Source: UBA11612 sp964475755 (GTDB taxonomy: Bacteria; Pseudomonadota; Alphaproteobacteria; Rhodospirillales; Rhodospirillaceae). From it: a stretch of DNA of 64,000 nucleotides. The position numbers were made by a program, and so were the translations under genes. The notes beneath the pieces were generated by a model. That model made no database searches and was not told the origin of the DNA. It worked only from the letters and a program-made list of their open reading frames with translations. Shown here one piece after another: positions 1 through 7,663 of this stretch. Positions within the stretch are counted from its first letter, which is position 1. The number at the start of each line of letters is the position of its first letter. Location: NCBI GenBank assembly GCA_964475755.1, contig CAYYXR010000008.1:12270-76269 (forward strand), read 5' to 3'.

Positions 1-469
1 GTATGACGCCGGTGCAAAGCGCAGCGAGCGCGCCGATCCAGCCCGCCAATGCATAGCCCACTGGAACCGTCGCCAACGCGACCGTCGGCAATGTTGTGTA
101 CAAAGCGCCGAACAAAACTTTCAGATTGTTGGGATCGCTATGGTGATCGTAGTGAATGCGTTTCCAGGTGCCGGCGGTGAGCGGCGATTTCCACATCCAA
201 CGGCTGTGCAATATGTAACGGTGTAGCACGTACCAAACGACAGGATATATGAAGAAGGTTGCAACGACGGCCGCCAAAACCGGAACAACACTGACCGCGC
301 CTTGCAGCACGGCCGTTAAAGCGACCCCGCCGGAGATCAGCGCGATCACGATATACGCCGCAATGGCATAGTACTGAAAATACGCCGCCGAAAGATCAGC
401 CAGATTCATCCGATCGAGGTGATACTCCCGATCGCTCCAGAAACCAATTTTGGGTGCTGAAACAGCCAC
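1..469 (-). CDS. Fatty acid hydroxylase / sterol desaturase family protein (3' end cut by window edge)
   Basis: Membrane-bound di-iron hydroxylase or desaturase family, seen for its first 156 codons; the rest lies beyond the left edge. I translated this frame by hand. Two hydrophobic stretches (about residues 33-85) precede histidine boxes typical of the superfamily, HRYILHS and HYDHH, which are expected to bind the di-iron centre on the cytoplasmic face. The start is a GTG with AAGGGG about 11 bases upstream. It runs in the same direction as lptF-lptG and follows lptG after about 50 bases. The substrate cannot be told from sequence. A ceramide or fatty-acyl hydroxylase is conceivable because sphingolipid genes lie nearby, but a carotenoid or sterol-like substrate is equally possible. 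Confidence 0.8.
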   Translation of the reverse strand, partial: MAVSAPKIGFWSDREYHLDRMNLADLSAAYFQYYAIAAYIVIALISGGVALTAVLQGAVSVVPVLAAVVATFFIYPVVWYVLHRYILHSRWMWKSPLTAGTWKRIHYDHHSDPNNLKVLFGALYTTLPTVALATVPVGYALAGWIGALAALCTGVI

Positions 470-522
470 CGTTTACTTACCCCTTTTACGGCACACCACG
501 TGTGACCGTTATATAGGTCCGC

Positions 523-1593
523 CTAAGTCCGGACGCCAGTGTGTTCGAAGTTAAAGATAATCCAAATGCCGATTGTGCCGAACAACGCCACCGGAACCCA
601 CGCCGCCAGCAGCGGCGGTAGCGAGCCAAACTGGCCCATGGCGATCAGAATGTTATCCACCACGATGAACGCAAATCCGATACTGATGCCCGTGACAATG
701 GTCATGACCGAGCTGCCTTGACGGTGATGCGCAAACGCCGCGATGCCGGCGAGCAGCGGCATCAGCGCCAGCACAATCGGGCCCGCGATTTTCTGTTGCA
801 GCCACGTATCGTAGAAATAAACCGGTCGCGATCCGATCGCGACGTTTCCGATGTATTGCTGAAGCGCGTTCAAAGACAATTCATTGGGGTGGTTCGCGAA
901 ACGTACAAAATGTTCCGGCTTGAGCTGCGTATTCCATGCCGGCGGCGCTTCGTTTATATCGCTGCCACCAACCTGTTCCATTTCAACCGTATTCCACTGC
1001 CCGTTCTCCCAGATGGCAAGGCGAATACTGTAGATATTGGTTACGCTGCTGGCATCGTCTTGTTGAAACAGGCGCACATCCTGGAGAACCGTTCCGTCGC
1101 GCAATACATGGCCCACGCGGATGATGGTGTCTCCCTCCATGACCCAGCTGTCTTCGCCGTCTGCAACCTCAGCGCCGGCACCGTATCCGGTATTGCTCCA
1201 CTCCTCGAGTTCGGCGTTGGCGCGCACCACAACGAACTCTGAAAACGTGAACAGCGATATGGAGAGCGCTAGGCCAACGCCGACAAGACCGCCCATCAAA
1301 CTGAGAACGGACCGGCCAGCCGCACGCATCGCCAAAATCTCGCTGTTCATGGCCATCACCACCAAAGCTGTGAGGGCCCCGAGCAAGCCTGCCAAAGGCG
1401 CAACAGTTTCAATCAATGACGGCATGCGGAGCATGACGTAGCGCAAAAGGGTTTCGACCGGCGCGCCGCCACCGGCCAACACCTCGTTGGCGGTCGCGAG
1501 AAGATCCAGTGTCTGCAGAAACAGGACGAGGCCGATGAGGAGCGCGACAAAACGCACAAGAAACGCCTTCATCAGGTATCGGGATAGGATCAT
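523..1593 (-). CDS. lptG: LPS export ABC transporter permease LptG
   Basis: Inner-membrane permease of the LptB2FG complex, which extracts lipopolysaccharide from the inner membrane and feeds it to the LptC-LptA bridge. The 356 residues show the YjgP/YjgQ pattern: three N-terminal membrane helices, a soluble periplasmic beta-jellyroll (about residues 125-265) and three C-terminal helices. The cytoplasmic loop EILAMRAAGRS (about 84-94) is the expected coupling region for LptB. It starts 16 bases after the end of lptF, so the two are one operon. LptF and LptG are paralogues; I call this one LptG because it is the second gene of the pair. Confidence 0.93.
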   Translation of the reverse strand: MILSRYLMKAFLVRFVALLIGLVLFLQTLDLLATANEVLAGGGAPVETLLRYVMLRMPSLIETVAPLAGLLGALTALVVMAMNSEILAMRAAGRSVLSLMGGLVGVGLALSISLFTFSEFVVVRANAELEEWSNTGYGAGAEVADGEDSWVMEGDTIIRVGHVLRDGTVLQDVRLFQQDDASSVTNIYSIRLAIWENGQWNTVEMEQVGGSDINEAPPAWNTQLKPEHFVRFANHPNELSLNALQQYIGNVAIGSRPVYFYDTWLQQKIAGPIVLALMPLLAGIAAFAHHRQGSSVMTIVTGISIGFAFIVVDNILIAMGQFGSLPPLLAAWVPVALFGTIGIWIIFNFEHTGVRT

Positions 1594-1609
1594 GGCTTAA
1601 GGTACCGAG

Positions 1610-2881
1610 TCAGGCGCGGGCCGGTTTATTGGGCCGTTTGGGGCGAAATATGGACACAACACCGTCCACCAAAGCGCTCCATTTCGCCTCCAGTCGCTGA
1701 ACCGGCGGCGCGCCGGCCTGCAAGCCTGTGCGCATAAATAGGTATGTCGTACCGGCTGCAAACAATCCGAAAATGGTCCACAACAATACACCGGCGGGGG
1801 CGCCAGTGTTGTGGGCATAGGCTTCCGTGAACTCGAGTACCTTATGGTAGCTCACGAGCATCAAGATGCCGACGACGAGACCAAAGGATTTACTCGAGCG
1901 GTGCGCCATGATTCCGAAAGGCGCCGCAAGAAGCGGCAAAAACAACATCGAGAGCGAGAACACCACGCGAAAATGAAACTCAGACGCAACGGCGGACGGC
2001 GCAACCAGATCTTCGGGGCCGGTATTTGCTCCGCCTTGAGGCTCAGGCGGCGCAGTTGTCATGTCGCCGCGGCCGGCCAGCAAATTATCCCTGTAGCCCC
2101 GAAACAGTTCCAGGATAGTTAACTCGCGCTCGTCGCCGCCGCGCGCACGGAACCGCACGAGATCCGTGAGGTTCAGCGGCCAGTCATAGACACCGAATTG
2201 AATCGTTTTGGTGCGCTTGGTGTCCGGGTTCCATTCAGAGATGCTGCCGTCGTAAAGACGCAAGGATACCGTCCCGTCGAGAGATCCCGGCAACAACTCG
2301 CCCCGCTTGGCCGCAAGCGTCGCAATGTGACCGCTGTCCTCTTGCCGATGCGCAAACACGCCATAAAGCTCACGGCCCGCGCCGCGCGACTGTTCCACAC
2401 GCAGCGTGTAGCCATTGGGTAATTCCATAAACACGCCTTCGCCAATACCCTGTTCGATAACACCGGAAGTGATATTGAACTCGATCACGCGGAAAGCGTA
2501 GCGCGTGTAAGGTTGGATGTAGCCCGTCAGCGCTAGATTGACGGCCATGAGAATGGCTCCTAACGCAATCGCGGATCGGATAAAGCGGCCAATGCCAATA
2601 CCGCATGCATGAACGGCATCGAGCTCGGAAAGCAGCGACATGCGCCGGAACGCCAAAAGCACACCCAGAAAAAGGGCCAAAGGAAGCGCAAGACCGATGT
2701 AATGCGGGATCAGATAGAAAAGCATCTGAAACACAACGAGGGTCGATACGCCGTTGCCGACGGCAATATCGAGCAAGCGCATCAGGCGCTCCATGCATAG
2801 GATGATCGCTGCAATGAACAGGGTGACCGCCAATACAGGCGCGATTTGTCGCAATAGATAGCGGTCGATCGACTTAATCAT
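1610..2881 (-). CDS. lptF: LPS export ABC transporter permease LptF
   Basis: Partner permease of LptG in the LptB2FG lipopolysaccharide extractor. The start used is the ATG of MIKSIDRYLLRQ; an in-frame TTG 24 bases upstream is possible but unlikely. Domain order is N-terminal helices (about 10-120, including the coupling motif SELDAVHACGIGIGRF), a periplasmic jellyroll, then C-terminal helices. There is a proline-rich insert around residues 280-300 and a basic tail. The partner genes lptC, lptA and lptB lie 15 kb away in this window, the usual split arrangement. Transcription probably begins in the 221-base divergent region shared with the lipid kinase on the plus strand. Confidence 0.93.
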   Translation of the reverse strand: MIKSIDRYLLRQIAPVLAVTLFIAAIILCMERLMRLLDIAVGNGVSTLVVFQMLFYLIPHYIGLALPLALFLGVLLAFRRMSLLSELDAVHACGIGIGRFIRSAIALGAILMAVNLALTGYIQPYTRYAFRVIEFNITSGVIEQGIGEGVFMELPNGYTLRVEQSRGAGRELYGVFAHRQEDSGHIATLAAKRGELLPGSLDGTVSLRLYDGSISEWNPDTKRTKTIQFGVYDWPLNLTDLVRFRARGGDERELTILELFRGYRDNLLAGRGDMTTAPPEPQGGANTGPEDLVAPSAVASEFHFRVVFSLSMLFLPLLAAPFGIMAHRSSKSFGLVVGILMLVSYHKVLEFTEAYAHNTGAPAGVLLWTIFGLFAAGTTYLFMRTGLQAGAPPVQRLEAKWSALVDGVVSIFRPKRPNKPARA

Positions 2882-3102
2882 TGGTTTGCCGCCAGCCGCC
2901 TCCAACCCGTATAAGGCGAGGTAAGCTGTTTCCTGTGATGTCCTACCCGGTTGTGCGCGCCGCCCATAACGGTCCGAGACGCAGCCGTCCAGGCCGGATA
3001 TTACGCGACGAGCCCCTCGTAAGGCCAGAGTTAAGGTTTTTCAAATAGTTAGAATGTGGATAAAAATCCGGAATCTCGTCTTTTAAAGCCCCGTGGAACA
3101 TT

Positions 3103-4119
3103 ATGGCCGCCACAAGCCAAACCGGGGGGCACCGACCGGCGACAAACAAGGGACAACGCGTGAGCGAACCGCTTGCCATAATTACCAACCGCTTTAGCAC
3201 CCGCAATTTGCGTGGGGACGATTGGATTGAGCCCTTGGTCCGGGACGAAAAGAACGTGGGTCACTTTTTGGTGGAAGACGTCGGCGCTATTCCGGAAGTG
3301 CTTAGGAAATGCGCGGACATGGGAGCAGAAACGATTGTCGTGAACGGTGGCGACGGAACCGCCGATCTCGTATTCGCAGGCCTCATAAATCATGAGCCCT
3401 ATGCAACCCCCCCGGCCCTGGCTTTGCTGCCTGCCGGCAAAACCAATATGACAACCGCTGGGTGGAGCCTATCAGGTACGCCCGAGGTCTCTTTGCGGCA
3501 TCTTTTAAAATTTCGACAAACAGGGCCGCTCGCGCACTACGCGGTCGAACGCCCTGTGCTCGGGCTGCATCGTGAAGGCGCGCGCGAACCGCTTTACGGT
3601 GCATTTTTCGGTGCCGCCGAAGTTGTCGATGGCATTCTGTTCTGCCGACGCCATATCTATCCGCTCAAGATGCCCAACGCCTTAAGCCATACCGCGGCCA
3701 TAAGTCTTCTGCTGTGGCGTAGCATGCTGTCCCGGCGGGACAATAAATCCATCGAAGTGTTTGCAGAAGATCATCCCGTGGAACATGGCAGTTTCTTCGC
3801 CGTAGTGGTCACGGCGCTGGATCAATTGCTGCTCGGCATTCGGCCGGAGCCGGATGAATCATCGAAAGATCCTCTAACGTACCTAAGTTTGCGGACCGGT
3901 CCCTACCCAACCTTGCGCGCGGTGGGAAGTCTCGCGAGCCGACGCGTGGGCCCGGGGCCTGGGCGAACCGTGCGGACGGCCAATCGCGTGAAGCTGAAGT
4001 TCACAGGGGCGTACACTTTGGACGGCGAACTCTTTGAGGCAAAAGACAATGAAACGTTGATCCTTGATGGGGAAAAACGTCTACGCTTCATCCGGCTGCC
4101 GCAGGGACCGGAAGCATGA
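3103..4119 (+). CDS. Diacylglycerol kinase-family lipid kinase, candidate ceramide kinase (CpgB-like)
   Basis: ATP-dependent lipid kinase of the DAGK catalytic family. The nucleotide-binding motif NGGDGT is at residues 81-86, followed by a LLPAGKTN segment typical of the family. Residues from about 260 on form the C-terminal beta-sandwich, ending with LDGELFE, a common DAGK-family motif. The start may instead be the GTG at 3160, which has GGGA just upstream. Its stop overlaps the next start in an ATGA, so it is co-translated with a Tam41-like cytidylyltransferase. Caulobacter's ceramide kinase CpgB belongs to this kinase family and is linked to its ceramide genes; with serine palmitoyltransferase immediately downstream and convergent, ceramide is a likely substrate here. 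Diacylglycerol remains an alternative. Confidence 0.75.
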   Translation: MAATSQTGGHRPATNKGQRVSEPLAIITNRFSTRNLRGDDWIEPLVRDEKNVGHFLVEDVGAIPEVLRKCADMGAETIVVNGGDGTADLVFAGLINHEPYATPPALALLPAGKTNMTTAGWSLSGTPEVSLRHLLKFRQTGPLAHYAVERPVLGLHREGAREPLYGAFFGAAEVVDGILFCRRHIYPLKMPNALSHTAAISLLLWRSMLSRRDNKSIEVFAEDHPVEHGSFFAVVVTALDQLLLGIRPEPDESSKDPLTYLSLRTGPYPTLRAVGSLASRRVGPGPGRTVRTANRVKLKFTGAYTLDGELFEAKDNETLILDGEKRLRFIRLPQGPEA

Positions 4120-5033
4120 TAAATCTTTTATCCGCGATCGAAGCAGAAGCGGATGCCTCCGTATTTCCGGCGGCATCGGCCGCTTGTGAGTATCTGAAAC
4201 AAGAGTATGGCGATGCGACGGCGGCGGTGGTGTTTTATGGATCGTGCCTACGCCAAAAAACCGACATCGGCCTGATGCTGGATTTCTACGTACTTGTCGA
4301 TAGCTATACGAACGCTCTTCTGCATCGATTATCCGCATTCTTTGCGTTTCTGCTTCCACCAAACGTTTACTATCACGAGATCCCTTTTGAAGGACGCATC
4401 GTGCGCGCGAAGGTCGCGGTCATTTCCGTCGGACAATTTCTGCACGGCACCGGTCCGGAGACCTTTGCATCTAGTCTGTGGGCGCGCTTCGCCCAACCTG
4501 CGGCCGTAATTTATTCAAGGAGCCCCGAAGTCCGGCGGCGCGTTGTAAATGCTCTCGCAAATGCAACAGCTACGATGATGGAGCGCATTATTCCATTGTT
4601 GCCGGACACGTTTTCGGAGCGAGATCTTTGGGTGCGTGCCTTTTCAGAGACGTATCGGGCTGAGCTTCGACCAGAGCGGAACAGCAAATCTGCCGAATTG
4701 GTGGATGGCGACCTATTGAGATACACAGCCATCACCGAGGCCTTTTTGGGAGCCCACGACGCCGGCGGTAAATATCAAAATAGCTATACATCGCAGCAGC
4801 GCGCACGCGCGCAGTGGGCTTGGCGCCTTCGCCGTATTCAGGGCAAGATTCTGAATGCGCTACGGCTCGTGAAAGCCGCATTCACCTTCAGTGGCGGGCT
4901 CGATTACGCCGTTTGGAAAATCGAACGGCACTCGGGCGTAAAGATCGAGTTGACAGAAGCTGAGCGAAAGCGCCCGCTTCTGACCGGCGTAAAACTGTTT
5001 TTTAGAACATTGAAACAAGGCGGCCTGCGTTAG
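4116..5033 (+). CDS. Tam41/MMP37-like CTP:phosphatidate (or ceramide-phosphate) cytidylyltransferase
   Basis: The 305 residues match the layout of mitochondrial Tam41, the peripheral CDP-diacylglycerol synthase, compared here from memory. A nucleotidyltransferase start, FYGSCLRQ, is followed by LMLDFYVLVD (Tam41: YGSGV then MLDFVFTVDD). Next come NVYYHE and AKVAVISVGQF (Tam41: VYYN, KYGVIS), then LWARFAQPA (Tam41: YIAGRLQKPV) and LPDTFSERDLW (Tam41: LPESFSEEDL). A basic helical C-terminus follows, a plausible membrane-binding part. It overlaps the lipid kinase by four bases and ends in a terminator hairpin. The expected reaction is a phospholipid plus CTP giving a CDP-lipid. Its position between a ceramide-kinase-like gene and serine palmitoyltransferase suggests ceramide-1-phosphate as substrate, which is inference. 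Confidence 0.7.
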   Translation: MINLLSAIEAEADASVFPAASAACEYLKQEYGDATAAVVFYGSCLRQKTDIGLMLDFYVLVDSYTNALLHRLSAFFAFLLPPNVYYHEIPFEGRIVRAKVAVISVGQFLHGTGPETFASSLWARFAQPAAVIYSRSPEVRRRVVNALANATATMMERIIPLLPDTFSERDLWVRAFSETYRAELRPERNSKSAELVDGDLLRYTAITEAFLGAHDAGGKYQNSYTSQQRARAQWAWRLRRIQGKILNALRLVKAAFTFSGGLDYAVWKIERHSGVKIELTEAERKRPLLTGVKLFFRTLKQGGLR

Positions 5034-5042
5034 GCCGCCTTG
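5016..5042. terminator. Hairpin terminator between convergent Tam41-like gene and spt
   Basis: A perfect 11-bp stem, CAAGGCGGCCT, loop GCGTT, AGGCCGCCTTG. The stop codon of the Tam41-like gene lies in the loop and second arm. No long T-run follows on either strand, so it may act bidirectionally or be only partly intrinsic. It separates the plus-strand lipid pair from the minus-strand ceramide operon. Confidence 0.7.
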
Positions 5043-5057
5043 CATGAATTGGATGGT

Positions 5058-6290
5058 TTAGCCGACCGCTACGCGTTTTTCGCCTGCCGGGTCGATTAGA
5101 CCAAGACGGGCCGCCACTTCGCTGAAAATTGCGATGACTTCGTCGATCTGCTCTTCGGAGTGGGCGGCGCACAAACTGGCGCGCAGCAGCGAATACCCGA
5201 ACGGCGTTGCCGGAGGCAGCGCAAGGTTGACATAAACGCCTGCCTCGATGAGACCACGCCAAAATGCCGATGCGACCTGCGGATCGGGCGCGACAACAGC
5301 CACAACCGGGCTATCCTCGCTGGCCACCTTAAGGCCGATGGCCGACAACCCGGTTTCAAGTTTCTTGGCATTACGCATGAGACGCTTACGCAAGGCGCCG
5401 CCGTTTTTCAACATATCCAGGTTCACTGTGGCCGACGCCACAACGGACGGCGGCAACGACGCCGTGAACACATAGGCACGGCACACCAAACGCAAAATTT
5501 CAAATTGAGGGTGGTTGGAAACGCAGAAGCCACCGACCGTGCCGACTGATTTCGAGAACGTGCCGACGATGAAATCAACATCTTCCTCACAGCCGACTTC
5601 TTCGGGAAGTCCGCGACCGAATTTGCCGAGAACGCCCAGCGAGTGCGCTTCGTCGGAAAGCAGGTAGACGTTTTCGTATTTCTTTTTGACTTCGACGATG
5701 TCCTTCAACGGCGCGCGGTCACCAAGCATCGAGTAGATGCCTTCGATGACGATCAGTTTGTTACCTGGTTTACTGGCCAGACGCGCGAGGCGTTTGTCGA
5801 GGTCTGCCGCATCGTTGTGGCGGAAACGGATAATTTGAGCCTGGCTGCCCCGCACACCATCGTAAATGGAGGCATGACAGTCGGCATCCATGAGGATGTA
5901 GTCCTCGGGGCCCATCAAGGTTGAAAGTATGCCCACGTTTGCAAGAAAGCCGGTTGAAAAAACCATAGCGTGTTGCGTGCCGAAGAATTCGCACAGCTTG
6001 GCTTCCAATTCTTTGTGCCCGCCGTAGGTGCCGTTGGCGACCCGGCTACCGGTCGTGCCCGTACCGCACGCATCCAGCGCATCATGCGCTGCCTTCAAGG
6101 CTTCAGGAGCGAATGTGAGGCCGAGATAATTGTTCGTGCCCACGAGGATCGTACGCCGGCCATCGATCATCGCTTCGGTCTGCGACAGGACTTCATCCAT
6201 CTTGACTTGAAACGGATTTGCGCCGCCGTCGCCGAAGAGTGCGTCGCGCTGCGCCATCAACGGCGCAAAACGGTCGAGCAGATCAGCCAT
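5058..6290 (-). CDS. spt: Serine palmitoyltransferase (alpha-oxoamine synthase family)
   Basis: PLP enzyme joining L-serine to a fatty acyl thioester to give 3-oxo-sphinganine, the first step of sphingolipid synthesis. The 410 residues show the alpha-oxoamine synthase fold: NNYLGLT near residue 55, the glycine-rich TGTTGSR, DEAHSLG with Asp213 and His216, and the Schiff-base lysine in GTFSKSVG (Lys247). By sequence alone 8-amino-7-oxononanoate synthase or 2-amino-3-ketobutyrate ligase would be alternatives. The neighbours decide it: a dedicated acyl carrier protein 26 bases upstream, a CerR-like reductase and an acyl-ACP synthetase, the same set as the Caulobacter ceramide locus. Last gene of the operon. 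Confidence 0.9.
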   Translation of the reverse strand: MADLLDRFAPLMAQRDALFGDGGANPFQVKMDEVLSQTEAMIDGRRTILVGTNNYLGLTFAPEALKAAHDALDACGTGTTGSRVANGTYGGHKELEAKLCEFFGTQHAMVFSTGFLANVGILSTLMGPEDYILMDADCHASIYDGVRGSQAQIIRFRHNDAADLDKRLARLASKPGNKLIVIEGIYSMLGDRAPLKDIVEVKKKYENVYLLSDEAHSLGVLGKFGRGLPEEVGCEEDVDFIVGTFSKSVGTVGGFCVSNHPQFEILRLVCRAYVFTASLPPSVVASATVNLDMLKNGGALRKRLMRNAKKLETGLSAIGLKVASEDSPVVAVVAPDPQVASAFWRGLIEAGVYVNLALPPATPFGYSLLRASLCAAHSEEQIDEVIAIFSEVAARLGLIDPAGEKRVAVG

Positions 6291-6316
6291 TTGTTGTCCC
6301 CATGGTTCTTTGTTCT

Positions 6317-6595
6317 TTAGGACGCGTCTTCGCGCACTATTTTCTCTATCGAGATCGCTAAATCGTTAATCGTCGCAATATCAGGGAGGATATTGAGCGG
6401 AACGGATATGTCGAAGCGATCTTCGACTTCCGCGATGAACTCCATAACCACCAGGGAATCAAAGTTCAGATCTTCGCTGAACCGTGTCTCTGGTTTGAGT
6501 TCCGTTCCTGTTTTGTTGAAAGGGCCGATGATTTCAAAAATCGCCGACAATGTTTCCGGCGACACTCCACCAGAGTCGTTGGCACCCATTTCCAC
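6317..6595 (-). CDS. Acyl carrier protein of the ceramide pathway
   Basis: Small acidic four-helix carrier protein of 92 residues. The 4'-phosphopantetheine site is Ser47 in NFDSLVVMEF, the standard DSL motif, followed by the acidic helix II EVEDRFDI that docks partner enzymes. It should carry the fatty acyl chain from the synthetase encoded upstream to serine palmitoyltransferase encoded 26 bases downstream. The start taken is GTG with GGAA upstream; an ATG two codons further in is equally possible. It differs from housekeeping AcpP by its longer N-terminus and lower acidity. Specialised carrier proteins of this kind are known next to bacterial serine palmitoyltransferases. Confidence 0.87.
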   Translation of the reverse strand: MEMGANDSGGVSPETLSAIFEIIGPFNKTGTELKPETRFSEDLNFDSLVVMEFIAEVEDRFDISVPLNILPDIATINDLAISIEKIVREDAS

Positions 6596-6687
6596 AAAAC
6601 CGTTCCACGTGACCCACCCCGGGCAAGCGAATCCGCTATTTCAACGAAGTCTCGCAAGCCATTGAAAATAGTGAAGGAATGACGGAT

Positions 6688-7659
6688 TTATGACAAATCA
6701 ACTTCGCTGTTACTATTTAACAGTCCCCGTGAGGCGTACCAGGAAACGGCGTCTTTGAAGCCTTTTTCTATATTCCACAAGGGGTTATAGCCGGGTAGCG
6801 GCGTTCGGCCCGCGACCCAGTCCGGGTGCAGTAATTCGGGGACCTTATCCAGGCACAGCACCGTCGGACGCCTGGAAACCGCGCCAAAGGCGCTGCCAGC
6901 GGCACCTGCGAGATAGAGGAAAGGCGATGGCACTCTGACAATTTTCGGCGTGCCGTCTATGGCCGCGCCCGCGGCGGCGGCGATTTCAGGCCACGTGTAT
7001 CCTTGCGCATGACCGTCATCGAACTCTATCGGCGCATCCGGTGTCTCCTCCAGCATCAGCGCCGCCATTATCGCGCGCGCCGCATCGCCAACATGCGCAA
7101 GCGACATTCTCGCGTTCTTATTCCAAGGGGCCGGGACAAATCCGTTGACCGCCGCGCGGAAAATTCGCAGCGTCTCCATATCGCCGGGTCCATACACCGC
7201 AGGTGGGCGAAGAATGACAACGTCAAGTTTACCGCGCCCGGCGCGCGCGGCTTGCTCACTTAGTCTTTTGCTGGCTGCATAGTTGGAAAGACGCGGTTCG
7301 CGCGCCGCAAGAGATGACAGATGCACGAATTTGATCTGACGGTTTTGTTCCCTTGCCGCCGCGACAAGGTTGGCAGTTCCCGCGCCGTTGATCTCAAAAA
7401 ACTGTTCGCGATTGAGCGCTTTGATTGCTCCCGCGCAGTGCACGATCGCATCGACGCCATCAACAAGCTCTGCCAATGCCTGATTGTTTGACAAATTGCC
7501 GGGCACCCAGGTAACTAAATCGGGCGGTGCGGAACCGTCCGCCGGCGGCGCTTTGCGCGTCAACGCCCGCACGCGGCGGCCGCTGCCTGCCAATTCCTGC
7601 AGTACTTTGCGGCCGATGAAACCACTTGCGCCGGTGAGAGCAACCGTGGCCGATTTCAT
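6688..7659 (-). CDS. cerR: NAD(P)-dependent epimerase/reductase, CerR-like ceramide reductase
   Basis: Extended short-chain dehydrogenase of 323 residues. The Rossmann motif TGASGFIG (residues 9-16) and the catalytic pair Tyr127 and Lys131 in YAASK are present. In Caulobacter an enzyme of this family in the same gene cluster reduces the 3-oxo group of the ceramide intermediate after acylation; I assign the same role here by context. It starts 4 bases after the acyl-ACP synthetase ends, and the acyl carrier protein begins 92 bases downstream, so the four genes are very probably one transcript. As an isolated protein it could equally be called a sugar-nucleotide epimerase. Confidence 0.82.
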   Translation of the reverse strand: MKSATVALTGASGFIGRKVLQELAGSGRRVRALTRKAPPADGSAPPDLVTWVPGNLSNNQALAELVDGVDAIVHCAGAIKALNREQFFEINGAGTANLVAAAREQNRQIKFVHLSSLAAREPRLSNYAASKRLSEQAARAGRGKLDVVILRPPAVYGPGDMETLRIFRAAVNGFVPAPWNKNARMSLAHVGDAARAIMAALMLEETPDAPIEFDDGHAQGYTWPEIAAAAGAAIDGTPKIVRVPSPFLYLAGAAGSAFGAVSRRPTVLCLDKVPELLHPDWVAGRTPLPGYNPLWNIEKGFKDAVSWYASRGLLNSNSEVDLS

Positions 7660-7663
7660 GGCC

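Noticed and set aside
5058..6290. 8-Amino-7-oxononanoate synthase (BioF) as the identity of this gene
   Set aside because: Fold and motifs fit, but no biotin genes are near, and the neighbouring ACP, acyl-ACP synthetase and CerR-like genes fit serine palmitoyltransferase.
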